Assembly (NCBI RefSeq): GCF_900129935.1
Contig: NZ_FQXJ01000005.1
Coordinates: forward strand, 124,001 to 188,000
Direction: 5' to 3'
Source of the DNA: Desulfosporosinus lacus DSM 15449
Lineage (GTDB): Bacteria > Bacillota > Desulfitobacteriia > Desulfitobacteriales > Desulfitobacteriaceae
Length of the DNA: 64,000 nucleotides
The translations under genes and the position numbers were made by a program. Below the pieces are notes generated by a model that was not told the origin of the DNA, did no database searches, and worked only from the letters and a program-made list of their open reading frames with translations. Positions 34,800 through 44,400 of the stretch are shown here, one piece after another (within the stretch, counting starts at the first letter, position 1; every line of letters starts with the position of its first letter).

Positions 34800-34925
34800 T
34801 CAAGACTGATTCTCTGCTGCCTCTTTGGCTTTTTTCTGTTCCTGCTTAAATTCCGCACTTCTAGAATCATACTTAGCACTGGTATACCCTTTAGTATGTT
34901 TTTGTATTTCACCTGACTTTTTCAT
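34800..34925 (-). CDS. Small basic hydrophilic protein (41 aa)
   Basis: ATG at 34925 with GAGGAGG 5 bases upstream. The 41 residues are rich in Lys, Gln, Glu and Ala (MKKSGEIQKHTKGYTSAK, then a helix EFKQEQKKAKEAAE). No hydrophobic segment, no known motif. It shares the bidirectional terminator at 34724-34762 with the converging 42-aa gene. Confidence 0.62.
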   Translation of the reverse strand: MKKSGEIQKHTKGYTSAKYDSRSAEFKQEQKKAKEAAENQS

Positions 34926-35088
34926 ACTTACCTCCTCGAATCTTTATTCACTTCAGTACCTATGTTTAGTATGTTTCAGTAGTGTGAATATCATGTGCGC
35001 TTCAAAACTTCTGTCACCTTTTTGTCAATCAAAAAATATCATGCTAGCAGAGTATAAAAACTGAATATTTCCAGATAGAGGTGATCAT

Positions 35089-36408
35089 ATGAATTTAAGC
35101 TTTAAATTATCCCGATCTAATTATAGAAATCTAGTTATAGGAACAGATACAAAAATCCTACTAAAAAATGGTCAATACACAACAGCCATCAATTTTGATA
35201 ACGCCGCTTCTACCCCGCCTTTTGTTTCAGTTATGGAGGAAATAAATCACTTTGCTCCCATGTATTCATCCATTCATAGGGGCACAGGTTATAAATCACA
35301 GCTTTCTTCTAAAGTCTTTGAAGAAGCACGATCAATTGTTCTAAAGTTCGTTAATGCCGATCCCTCTCGAGATACTGTTATTTTTGTCAAAAATACCACT
35401 GAGGCAATTAATAAATTATCCTATCGTTTATGGGATGGAAACAAAAGAAGTGTTATCTTGTCAACCTGGATGGAACACCATTCTAACGATCTTCCGTGGA
35501 GAAACAAGTTTCAAGTTGACTATGTTCAGACAGATTCCTCTGGAAAATTGAGTCTCGATGATCTAGAGAGCAGATTAATCAAGCACAAAGGCAATGTTAA
35601 ACTTGTAACAGTCACTGGAGCATCCAATGTCACAGGGTATGTAAATCCAATACATAAAATAGCTGAGTTAGCTCATCGCTACCAAGCAAAAATACATGTT
35701 GACGGAGCGCAATTGGTTCCTCATAACTCTGTCAACATGAACCCCAAAAATGCGCTTCAAAGCATTGACTATCTGACCTTTTCAGGGCATAAGATGTACG
35801 CACCTTTTGGAACCGGAGTACTTATCGGTCCACAAGAAACCTTCAAAAAAGGAATCTCTGAGTATGTAGGAGGAGGTACAGCCGAAACTGTCACTCACGA
35901 TTGGGTAGTATGGGAACTTCCTCCGCATAATGAAGAAGCAGGCACCCCCAATCTAATGGGTGTGGTCGCTCTGGCAGCAGCGATTAAGACACTGACCACA
36001 TTAGGTATGAAAAACATCGACCAATATGAAAACCAGCTTACAAACTATGCCAACTCAAAACTAAGATCCATTCCGGGTATAACAGTCTATTCCCATACGG
36101 ACACAGGTGAACCTCGAATCGGCGTAATCCCTTTTAACGTTAACGGTATTGCCCATGAACAAGTAGCTACAATTTTATCCAATCAGGCAGGAATTGCGGT
36201 TAGAACCGGTTGTTTTTGCACCCAGCCCTATATTCAAAGACTGTTATCTATCTCCCCAAGGCAAATGGATTTATTCAGAAAACGCAGAGACATTCCCCGA
36301 CCAGGCGTAGTTCGTCTAAGTTTTGGATTGTACAACGATTTCAGTGAAATAGATGTTCTGATGCAATTATTAGAAAGAATCAGCAAGCACCCAACATCTT
36401 ACATTTAA
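35089..36408 (+). CDS. Class V aminotransferase, cysteine desulfurase-like (SufS/CsdA group)
   Basis: PLP enzyme of 439 residues. The start INFDNAASTPP (about residues 31-41) is followed by the cofactor region HVDGAQLVPH, the PLP lysine in TFSGHKMYAPFGTG (Lys about 232), and a candidate catalytic Cys in AVRTGCFCTQP (about 377-387), equivalent to the SufS RxGxxCxxP loop. This suggests a cysteine desulfurase or related desulfurylase. GAGGTG lies 6 bases before the ATG. The next gene, 69 bases on, is DsrE-like, so a sulfur-transfer pair is likely. No sufCDBU genes are here. Confidence 0.9.
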   Translation: MNLSFKLSRSNYRNLVIGTDTKILLKNGQYTTAINFDNAASTPPFVSVMEEINHFAPMYSSIHRGTGYKSQLSSKVFEEARSIVLKFVNADPSRDTVIFVKNTTEAINKLSYRLWDGNKRSVILSTWMEHHSNDLPWRNKFQVDYVQTDSSGKLSLDDLESRLIKHKGNVKLVTVTGASNVTGYVNPIHKIAELAHRYQAKIHVDGAQLVPHNSVNMNPKNALQSIDYLTFSGHKMYAPFGTGVLIGPQETFKKGISEYVGGGTAETVTHDWVVWELPPHNEEAGTPNLMGVVALAAAIKTLTTLGMKNIDQYENQLTNYANSKLRSIPGITVYSHTDTGEPRIGVIPFNVNGIAHEQVATILSNQAGIAVRTGCFCTQPYIQRLLSISPRQMDLFRKRRDIPRPGVVRLSFGLYNDFSEIDVLMQLLERISKHPTSYI

Positions 36409-36477
36409 TCAACTAATATAAATACCTATTTCTACTAATAATAGGATTTATATGACGATCATAAAGGGGTGCACAAA

Positions 36478-36954
36478 TTGAACAAGAGAATGAACCTATT
36501 AATGTTTAGCGGCGATTATGATAAGGCTCTAGCAGCACTTATACTAGCCAATTCCGCACGAGAGCTTGAGGTAGATGTGACTATGTTCTTCGCGTTTTGG
36601 GGGCTTTGTCTCGTTCGCGATCCGAAAAAGGGAAGCTCAGATGATAAAACTCTCTACGAAAAAATGTTTGGAATGGTCACTCCTAAAGGGCCTGAAGAGT
36701 TGCCCCTATCGCGCATGAACATGGCAGGTCTGGGAAAACAAATGCTTCTAGAAATGATGGAAGATGATAAAGCTCCTTCTCTGACAGACTTTCTCAACGG
36801 AGCTCGAAAAAAAGGAGTCAAATTTTACGGATGTAAGCTATCTGTTGATGTTATGGGCTTTAAAGAAGATGAATTACTTCCGGAAGTTGAAATCATTACA
36901 GCCAAAGAGTATTTGTGCGATGCTCTTGAATCAGACATGCAACTCTTTATTTAG
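36478..36954 (+). CDS. DsrE/DsrF-like sulfur-relay family protein
   Basis: DsrE-fold protein of 158 residues (DsrE2/peroxiredoxin-like subgroup). The opening is MNLLMFSGDYDKALAALILANSA, then VDVTMFFAFWGLCLV, a Met-rich middle (LSRMNMAGLGKQMLLEMMED), and KKGVKFYGCKLSVDVMGF, where the Cys is the likely persulfide site (about residue 121). I start at the TTG at 36478, 8 bases after AAAGGGGTG; ATG at 36490 is an alternative. It follows the cysteine desulfurase-like gene and probably accepts sulfane sulfur from it (inferred). Confidence 0.88.
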   Translation: MNKRMNLLMFSGDYDKALAALILANSARELEVDVTMFFAFWGLCLVRDPKKGSSDDKTLYEKMFGMVTPKGPEELPLSRMNMAGLGKQMLLEMMEDDKAPSLTDFLNGARKKGVKFYGCKLSVDVMGFKEDELLPEVEIITAKEYLCDALESDMQLFI

Positions 36955-37584
36955 TTATTTTGTTTTTATCCCCAAAGCTTTTTTGGCCAGCCGGTCTACG
37001 TAATCGTTAAACTGATCTCCGCTATGACCGGCAACCTTTTTAAACTCATACAATCCATGGTGCGTTCGCATAAATTCAACATAAGCTTGAGTAAACTTAT
37101 TTTTTGCTTGCCAGTCTCCAGTCACCCAAAGAGAAATACCAGAATAGTCATGATAGATACGGATACGTGCGTTCAGCGACTTGGCTTTTTCGACAGCATG
37201 AAGTACTGCGGCAATTTCGCCCGCAACATTTCTCATACTAGCTGCTTCAAGGTCTTCCCCTATCCCGAAACTTTCGAGAACGACTTCACCATCCTTGACA
37301 AAGGCATAGCCATAAGAATACTTGCCATTTAAATAACTTCCATCGGTATATACTTCAAAGTCAACGTTACCAATAGATGATGTTAGCATGCCTGCATTGT
37401 TGCTGTCTCTAGGATCCTTAGAGACTCCTCCATCATTTTGCCACTCAAGTGCTTCTGCTTTCGTTTCAAAGCCTTTAAAAAGAGCTCCCTTATATCCCTT
37501 TACTGAGGCTTGACATTCGGGCCAGTTATTAAAAATCCCAAGTTTATGCCCGCTTTTAACAACGTAATAATTTTTTTTCGCCAA
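36955..37584 (-). CDS. rnhA: Ribonuclease H with N-terminal hybrid-binding domain
   Basis: RNase HI that cuts RNA in RNA-DNA hybrids. Residues 1-50 are the RNase H1 N-terminal (caulimovirus VI-like) domain, YYVVKSGHKLGIFNNWPEC and GFETKAEALEW. Residues 72-209 are the catalytic domain with acidic residues in VYTDGSYLNG (Asp), GEIAAVLHAVEKA (Glu), HDYSGISLWV (Asp) and DYVDRLAKKAL (Asp). I choose the TTG at 37584 (MAKKNYYV) with GGAGGG 7 bases upstream. It is convergent with and immediately adjacent to the DsrE-like gene. Confidence 0.93.
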   Translation of the reverse strand: MAKKNYYVVKSGHKLGIFNNWPECQASVKGYKGALFKGFETKAEALEWQNDGGVSKDPRDSNNAGMLTSSIGNVDFEVYTDGSYLNGKYSYGYAFVKDGEVVLESFGIGEDLEAASMRNVAGEIAAVLHAVEKAKSLNARIRIYHDYSGISLWVTGDWQAKNKFTQAYVEFMRTHHGLYEFKKVAGHSGDQFNDYVDRLAKKALGIKTK

Positions 37585-37659
37585 AGCTGTTCCCTCCAAA
37601 AGTGAATAAGTTCTCTTGTCTTTTACTCTCCAGCACTAAGCTGTAGGCGGTGGCCAGAC

Positions 37660-37703
37660 CATGACTCGAACAGGATGTTCGAGGTTAGTAACACCGAGTC
37701 ATG
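37660..37703. repeat. Nested inverted repeats in a gene-free stretch
   Basis: CATGACTCG (37660-37668) is repeated in reverse at 37695-37703, and an alternative inner stem CTCGAACA/TGTTCGAG (37665-37683) uses some of the same bases, so two mutually exclusive folds are possible. It lies upstream of rnhA. The rest of 37585-37986 is AT-rich with no gene; the AGGAGG for the AbrB-RelE gene is at its end. Confidence 0.4.
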
Positions 37704-37986
37704 AATGACAAGGTGGCAATTGTTCTTTCTGACTGAAGCGTTATATAATCTTAAATAAGCTTAACCTATTAAGATACAATTATAATCGTTTTCTATCCAA
37801 ATGTTAAATATGGTAAGCAAAAAATACAAAGCTATATTACTAAATCTTAGAACTCAAAATAATATCTTAAGCATATTGTGTAATTAGAAGGAATATTCGA
37901 ATTATTGTTGAAATTATATCTAGGAGTCAATCACTTCCGGCCTTAACCCTTTATAAACAAAAAATAATCTAGAAGGAGGAGTATCT

Positions 37987-38649
37987 ATGGAAACTTATCG
38001 GGTAAAGGTTGGCGCAAAAGGAGAAATCGTATTACCTGTAGAACTGCAAGAACTCTTTGGACTGGTAGCAGATGATACTTTAGATTTGTGTGTCGATTCA
38101 GAAGGTAAAGTTTTTGTCCGAACTGCCGAGCGCTCAGTCCGACCGCTTTCAGATTTCTTTGAAGACTTAATTGTAAGTGATTTGCTTGCAAAGGGATGCA
38201 GTGGAGACTGTCTTAAAAACAAACTCTTGGAACGCAAATTAAAACTAAGCACCGTACTCGACCGTTTATCAGAAGAAGCGCACAGGGCACATAAAAATGG
38301 TCAATCGATTAAGTGGTGGGAAGCTCAAGCTTTAACATCGCTGGGTATTCAAAAAGGCCACAAAGGACTGTATCACGTGATGATCACTACCCGCGGTGTC
38401 CATGACCTGGTTGTTCTCCGTAAAGAAGAGCTTAGAGAAATTCCAGCAGTGTTCGAAAGCTTAGAACAAGACCCGTTTGCTTTTAAGCGACTCAGAGGAC
38501 CGTATTATGAGACTTATCGTGTCTCTTTCCGCAGTGGAGCAAAGGAACACAGAGTCATTTATACCGTCTTTGCTGAAGAAAATCTGATTGTAATCTTGAC
38601 TGTCGGAGCTCGCGAGGTCATCTATGATCGGCTTAATGGTATAGCTTGA
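37987..38649 (+). CDS. AbrB-type DNA-binding domain fused to a RelE/ParE-like toxin domain
   Basis: 220-residue protein. Residues 1-48 (ETYRVKVGAKGEIVLPVELQ, then VDSEGKVFVRT) fit a SpoVT/AbrB swapped-hairpin DNA-binding domain. Residues 60-140 are helical with no known motif. Residues about 145-217 (LEQDPFAFKRLRGPYYETYR, then EHRVIYTVFAEENLIVILTV) have the RelE/ParE pattern of LxGxxxxYRvrxG--RviYxv--v-vl-vg-R--vY. So a putative antitoxin-like and a toxin-like domain are in one chain. AGGAGG lies 8 bases before the ATG; a strong terminator follows. No separate partner gene is present. It could be a self-regulated mRNase or a transcription factor built from toxin parts. Confidence 0.82.
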   Translation: METYRVKVGAKGEIVLPVELQELFGLVADDTLDLCVDSEGKVFVRTAERSVRPLSDFFEDLIVSDLLAKGCSGDCLKNKLLERKLKLSTVLDRLSEEAHRAHKNGQSIKWWEAQALTSLGIQKGHKGLYHVMITTRGVHDLVVLRKEELREIPAVFESLEQDPFAFKRLRGPYYETYRVSFRSGAKEHRVIYTVFAEENLIVILTVGAREVIYDRLNGIA

Positions 38650-38726
38650 TCGGTGCTCGATGTATTATATCGTGATTCAAACTTTAACTTCTTTTCCGAA
38701 AACAAATGACAATGAATTTTGGACAT

Positions 38727-38764
38727 GAAAAGACAGCCCGAAGATGCCTTCGGGCTGTCTTTTC
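38727..38764 (+). terminator. Rho-independent terminator of the AbrB-RelE gene
   Basis: GAAAAGACAGCCCGAAG (38727-38743) pairs exactly with CTTCGGGCTGTCTTTTC (38748-38764) around ATGC. The T-run follows; it may also act on the converging chemoreceptor gene. Confidence 0.9.
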
Positions 38765-38815
38765 ATATTGAAGTAACAACTGAGGAAAATCCCACAATCC
38801 TGAGAAGGTTAAACT

Positions 38816-40354
38816 CTAACAGCCTGCACATTCTTTGTCACAGGAATGATCACTCAGGTTACTTCCAAATAACCTAATGCCTTTAGTTGTCATATCTTCA
38901 ACTAAAGCGGCCACCTTATCTAACTGTCCAAAAATACTTCTTGAAAGTACTTCTGCTCTACTGTAAGATTCCTGAGCTCTTACTTGTTGATTAGCTTTAA
39001 CTGCTTCTATACCTATTTGCCCGATTCTATGAAACTCATTATGAAAAGCCTCGATTTTTTCCCAGTCTTCTGCAATTATGGAATTCGTTATTTGAACAGC
39101 ATGATAAAAATGACCAAAAGCACATTTACTTCCATCCGTTTGTAGCGGATAAATCGCCATATCATCAACCATTCGTCTGAAATTATCTAACCAATTGGCA
39201 TGGGCTTTTTTAGCATCTGAAATAGTATCTAAAAATTCTTGATTGTTTAAGGCATTACTGCTACCCTTCAGAGAATTCATTTGTTCTCTAACAATAGTAG
39301 AGATTTCATCATCGATCTTAGCAATTTCCTTTGCAGATTCTGCACTTGCTAAGGCATCTCTATGAATTATTTGAGTCATCATAGTTAACTCTTCAGCATC
39401 ACGGCTAGAAACATCCATCGCTTGATTAATCTCGCTCGTGGCAGTTTTTATACCTTCCATTGATTGATTAATGAATTGTACATCGTTAATCGTCGTTTTT
39501 AGCATTTCTACATTTTTTCCCATAGTGTCTGTAATATTATCAATCTTAAGACTCATTTTTTTCGTTAATGCCATCGTATTATTCATACTTTGTTTGCCTT
39601 CTTTAGCAGCTGTTTGAATATTACCCACAAAAGACTTCATACCTTCCAGACTTCTTTTCGTATCGTCAGCCAATTTCCTAATTTCTTCAGCAACTACAGA
39701 AAAACCACGACCATTTTCGCCTGCCCGCGCTGCTTCGATAGAAGCATTGAGAGCAAGTAGATTGGTCTGCTCAGCTATATCTCCAACACCTTGAACTATC
39801 TCATTGACTCTATTCGCCATTTCTACCAATTGAGCAATTTTTTCGCTCATAATATTGGCATCAAGCATAACCTTATCTTTCAATTCATTTACTTCTGTGA
39901 GTTGATTAAGACTTAGATAGTTATTCTGAACAAGATCTTTAGAGGCGTCCGATAATTGAGATAGTGTAGTGGAAGTTCTCTCTACTGTTGAATTCACCTC
40001 GCTCATTCCTGCGTTAGTCTGCTCTACGACAGCAAGATTAGATTCGCTCAACAACGACATTTTTTTAGCAAAGTCAATCAACTGATGTGCTATATGTGAC
40101 ATGTTGACGTCAAAGTTACTTAAGGTTGCTGCAATAGTTAACAACTTTTTTGATGATAATGCCATTTGTCGTTCATTATCGAAAAGCTTAATAAAGTAAC
40201 TAATCATCTTTCTATGGATCGGATATTCAACCTTTGGTTCAACCGCATTTATACCCTGTAACTTCTCCTCTACATAGTTAAATATAAAAGTAGATTCCTC
40301 ACATGGTGGTTTCTTAGAAAATAAATTTAATACATTCCCTACCCTGCTTCTCAT
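38816..40354 (-). CDS. Soluble methyl-accepting chemotaxis protein with CZB domain
   Basis: Cytoplasmic chemoreceptor-like protein of 512 residues. No membrane segment is visible. Residues 70-360 are the coiled-coil signalling domain with the hairpin tip IAEQTNLLALNASIEAARAG (about 190-210). Residues about 372-480 form a CZB zinc-binding domain: His in AHANWLDNF, Cys in KCAFGHFYHAV, and two His in FHNEFHRIG. The C-terminus ends in HSCDKECAGC, an unusual Cys-rich tail that could bind metal. It likely senses zinc, redox or hypochlorite-type signals inside the cell; no che genes are nearby. Confidence 0.9.
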   Translation of the reverse strand: MRSRVGNVLNLFSKKPPCEESTFIFNYVEEKLQGINAVEPKVEYPIHRKMISYFIKLFDNERQMALSSKKLLTIAATLSNFDVNMSHIAHQLIDFAKKMSLLSESNLAVVEQTNAGMSEVNSTVERTSTTLSQLSDASKDLVQNNYLSLNQLTEVNELKDKVMLDANIMSEKIAQLVEMANRVNEIVQGVGDIAEQTNLLALNASIEAARAGENGRGFSVVAEEIRKLADDTKRSLEGMKSFVGNIQTAAKEGKQSMNNTMALTKKMSLKIDNITDTMGKNVEMLKTTINDVQFINQSMEGIKTATSEINQAMDVSSRDAEELTMMTQIIHRDALASAESAKEIAKIDDEISTIVREQMNSLKGSSNALNNQEFLDTISDAKKAHANWLDNFRRMVDDMAIYPLQTDGSKCAFGHFYHAVQITNSIIAEDWEKIEAFHNEFHRIGQIGIEAVKANQQVRAQESYSRAEVLSRSIFGQLDKVAALVEDMTTKGIRLFGSNLSDHSCDKECAGC

Positions 40355-40620
40355 TTTACTTCCTATCTCCTTTTTTTAACCTCATTGTTCGTAATTGCGG
40401 TTTGAGTCCCTTCGAAACTTATGGGATAATCAACCACAATTATAATACTATCTATTAATTCTCCATCCTTCTTAAAACTCCTCCTTTATAGTAATAATTA
40501 TTTCTTATAATTTATTTAAAAATCGGAAGTTCTTTTTTATATTTATTAATATTAAATGAAAACTGTGTTGAAAAAAGGTGGGCAATTTGCATTGAGAGAT
40601 ATTCTTTAAAATGATAACTA
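40355..40620. other. AT-rich intergenic region upstream of the chemoreceptor
   Basis: Contains the chemoreceptor ribosome site (GGAGATAGGAAG near 40365-40375) and several TATAAT-like strings, but no -35 that I would defend, no open frame with a ribosome site, and no repeats. Confidence 0.35.
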
Positions 40621-40665
40621 AAAAGCTAGTAACCTTTATCTACCAAGCAAAGGTTACTAGCTTTT
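40621..40665 (-). terminator. Terminator of the methyltransferase gene
   Basis: AAAAGCTAGTAACCTTT (40621-40637) pairs exactly with AAAGGTTACTAGCTTTT (40649-40665). It lies 35 bases beyond the methyltransferase stop on the minus strand and is followed by T-rich sequence. Confidence 0.8.
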
Positions 40666-40700
40666 ATATTAAGTAAAAAAACCTAGGATGTGTCCACTTC

Positions 40701-41423
40701 TTACCTTAATATACGTTTCGCCGCTGCAATCGTAGCCGGAGACTCCTCCGTCCAAGGGGCTTTTTCATAGTTACCCCACAGCCCCGTTATTTCCCAACCG
40801 GTCTCCTTCAAGGCCTTTTTTAAAATAGAACTAGTTATGGGAAACAAAACGTTAACTCCAGATATAACTTGCTTCGTGTCCGGAAACTTGATCTTCATGG
40901 AAAAATCGAGTTTCCCATCCGGTCTATGGGTGTAGTAGCGATAAAAGGCAATCTGAGAGGTCTTAATAATTGGCAACTCTATGATTTGATTGGCCAAAAT
41001 TCGGTCATAGTTAACTGTTTGCAATAAAAGGTGGGTTCCCTTTTCCCAGAACTGACCTAAAACTTGATTCAACTCAGTTTCCCCAGATACGTGTGCCAGT
41101 GTATTTCCTAAACATAAGATTCCCTCAAATTTTTCCTGAATTAACTGCAGGTCTCGCATATCTGCTATGGCGAATGAAGAGCTGCTTTTCCTCTCTTGGG
41201 CCTTCCTTTTAGCAATCTCAATCATCTCATCGCTTAAATCTACACCGAGCACTCGCACGCCGGTTTGACTTATTTCTAAGGCAGACGTCCCTGTACCGCA
41301 TCCGATGTCCAATACCGAGCTTATATTATCTTGTTTCAAATAATCATGCAGGAACATTTTCTGCGGTTCCTTCAGCGGGAATATTTCATCATAGTGTTCG
41401 GATAAGGCACGGTAAAAATCCAT
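40701..41423 (-). CDS. Class I SAM-dependent methyltransferase
   Basis: 240-residue methyltransferase of the UbiE/Methyltransf_25 type, substrate unknown. Motif I is VLDIGCGTGTSALEI (about residues 37-51), motif II VRVLGVDLSDEMIEIA, and ADMRDLQ and FEGILCLGNTLAHV follow. I start at the ATG at 41423 (MDFYRALSEHYD) with GAGGAGG upstream; the open frame continues to 41453. It lies 69 bases after the giant glucan synthase gene on the same strand and may be co-transcribed with it. Confidence 0.88.
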   Translation of the reverse strand: MDFYRALSEHYDEIFPLKEPQKMFLHDYLKQDNISSVLDIGCGTGTSALEISQTGVRVLGVDLSDEMIEIAKRKAQERKSSSSFAIADMRDLQLIQEKFEGILCLGNTLAHVSGETELNQVLGQFWEKGTHLLLQTVNYDRILANQIIELPIIKTSQIAFYRYYTHRPDGKLDFSMKIKFPDTKQVISGVNVLFPITSSILKKALKETGWEITGLWGNYEKAPWTEESPATIAAAKRILR

Positions 41424-41492
41424 CTCAGTTATCCTCCTCTCTATATTCGCCAAGGTGAATTTACACAGAATCCGAACCGCAGTCCTTTTTAC

Positions 41493-44400
41493 TTAGATAA
41501 TTAATCGAACTGTATGGGTTTGACCGTCATCTTTCAAGACAATGACAGGTTCGAGTAACTCCGCTTCATCTAAAATGATCTTCGTGTACCCAGACATCCT
41601 GGCGTTAGGATTCTCAACAAAAATCTCATATTTTGTTGTATGATACTGATAAGTTAAGCTAAAGCCCGACCAACGGCTGGGAATACAGGGCTTTAAGACT
41701 ATTGTATCTCCTTGCCGTTTAAATCCTAAAATCCCCTCTAATCCTGCTTGATACATCCACCCCGCAGCGCCAGTATACCATGTCCAGCCACCGCGTCCTA
41801 CATGTGAATGAGTGCCATAGACATCAGCCGCCATAACATAGGGTTCTACTTTATAGCGATTCACTTCATGTTCAGTACGAGCATGATGTATTGGACTTAG
41901 CATCTGAAAAAGCTCGGTCGCCTTGTCCCCTTCTCCTAAAGTCGTATAGGCTAAAATAGCCCAAGCCGCTCCGTGGGTATACTGTCCTCCGTTTTCTCGG
42001 ACGCCAGGAACATATCCTTTAATATATCCGGGATCAGGCAGCAACTTGTCAAAGGGCGGGGTCAACAGGAGGAGAATTCCATCATCCTTGCGCCACAAAT
42101 AGTGTTCTAAAGCCAACATAGCATCCTGAACTCGAGTTGGTCTGGCGGCCCCAGACAGAACTGACCAGGATTGGGCAAGTGCGTCAATTTGACATTCCTT
42201 ATTTTGAGAAGATCCCAGCGGTGTTCCATCATCGAAATAAGCACGGCGGTACCAACCTCCATCCCAACCATGCAGTTCAATATTTTTCAGAAGTTCTTCT
42301 GCAATATCTCGATAATGGACTCCCCGTTCAGAATCTTCATGAGCATCACATAAGCCAGCAAAACGGACCAAGGTCATATATAAGAACCAGCCCAGCCATA
42401 CACTTTCGCCTTTACCTTTATGTCCAATTCTGCTGAAGCCGTCATTCCAATCCCCAGAGCCGATAAGCGGCAAACCGTGTTCTCCAAAACTTAAGCCCCG
42501 TTCGATTGCGCGCAGACAATGCTCATAAACCGTTCCCTGTTGATCAGAAATTCTTGGAATTGAGTATCGTTCATCTTCACCCTCTCTTAGTGGTTCATCC
42601 TCCAAGTACTCAGCCATTTCATCCAAAACACCGATGTCCCCTGTGCGCTCAATATAATGGAAGGTAACGAAGGGCAACCATAATAAATCGTCTGAGAATT
42701 TGGTTCGAATCCCTTTTCCTTTTTCAGCGTGCCACCAATGCTGTACATCCCCTTCGATAAACTGATGCCTACAATGGATAAGGATTTGATTACGAGTGAC
42801 TGTTGGCTCCGTATAAACAAGGGCCATTACATCCTGAAGTTGATCTCTAAAACCGTAAGCCCCTCCTGACTGATAAAACGCAGAACGCGCCCATAATCGG
42901 CACACTACTGTTTGATAAAGCAACCAACGGTTTAAAAGCAAATTCATGGACAAATCTGGGGTCTGGATCTGAATGTTCCCTAATAACTCATCCCAATGCT
43001 GCTTGACTTCTTCAAACGAATTCTCAATCTTTTTAGGTTGTTCATAATCAGAAATGATCTGTTCTGCCTCTTGGCGATTAGCTGTTTCTCCGAATAAAAA
43101 GGTAATCGTTTTGCTTTCACCTGGCATCATTGGAAATTCCAGTCGCATTGCAGAACATGGATCAAGTCCCGCTCCAATAGATTCCGAAAAGGAATCCAGC
43201 TGTAATCCGATAGGATCTTCCAAACTTCTGTTACGTCCAATGAATTCAGAACGATCTCCAGTGAAACTTGTAACGGTAGCTCCAAAGGAAGTTAAAAACC
43301 CAATCCTTCCCATATACTCTTCTTGATAGGTGTTTTGAACATAGAAAGTGTTGCTTTCTCTGTCATACTGAGTCACCAGAAAAGGCGCTGTATGCTCTCG
43401 TACAACCCCCATGACCCATTCAACATAATAAGTTGCACTTAAACTTAAAGCACGCTCTGTAAGGTTCAACAGCGTCAGTTCCACAATCTTAACAGGCTTA
43501 TCAATGGGAACAAAAAGACGCAGAGTTTGCTTCAATCCTCGACTGTAATGCTCAAAAATTGAGTATCCTTGTCCATGCCGAATTTTATAGACACCATTTT
43601 CACGTCTTGGATTTGCAGTAACAGACCAAGACTCGCCCGTTTCTTCATCTCTCAAGAATAATGCTTCACCCACTGGATCAAGAATTGGATCATTGGACCA
43701 AGGAGTTAACTTATATTCCCTGCTGTTTTGAGACCATGTATAACCAGCGCCCACTTCAGATATTTGGAAACCGAATTTGGAATTAGCAATGACGTTGATC
43801 CATGGCAAGGGGGTATTCATACCTTCCTGTAATTCAATTATATACTCTTTTCCATCTTCGCTAAATCCGCCATATCCGTTAGCAAAATGCAACGGACCAT
43901 CTGATCCTTCTGTTACATCCTGCAGCATGTTAATTATGTTTTGATCATTTTGAAGAGATTGTTCTTGAGACTTCTCCGCAAGAAGCTCAGATTCCCTCGT
44001 ACTTAGCTTTGCCTTTTTGCGAACTTGAACAGAGCAAGATCCCCCCTCTCCAATAAAGGTAATACGGGCTACTGTGCAGAGAAGATTAAGTACATCTGGC
44101 TGAACAAGCCCTTTTTGGAGAAGAAAGACACCACTAGGTTGATTCAAAAGATCTCGGGCATGGCCCATTGAGATAAAATCACGCAGGCTATCCTGGAAAG
44201 CCTGTACATAACCGCTCTCATCTTCGTTGAGTATTACAAGGTCAGCAAGCAGTCCTTTGAGTCTCCAATATTCATGAATTGTCAATAGTCTGCGCACCAG
44301 ATCTAAGTGCTCAGCATTAGCAACTCGAACAAGGACAATCGGAAGATCTCCCGAAATCGCATAAGGCCAAAGAGCAGACTGCCCTTTGCAATTCTGTTTA

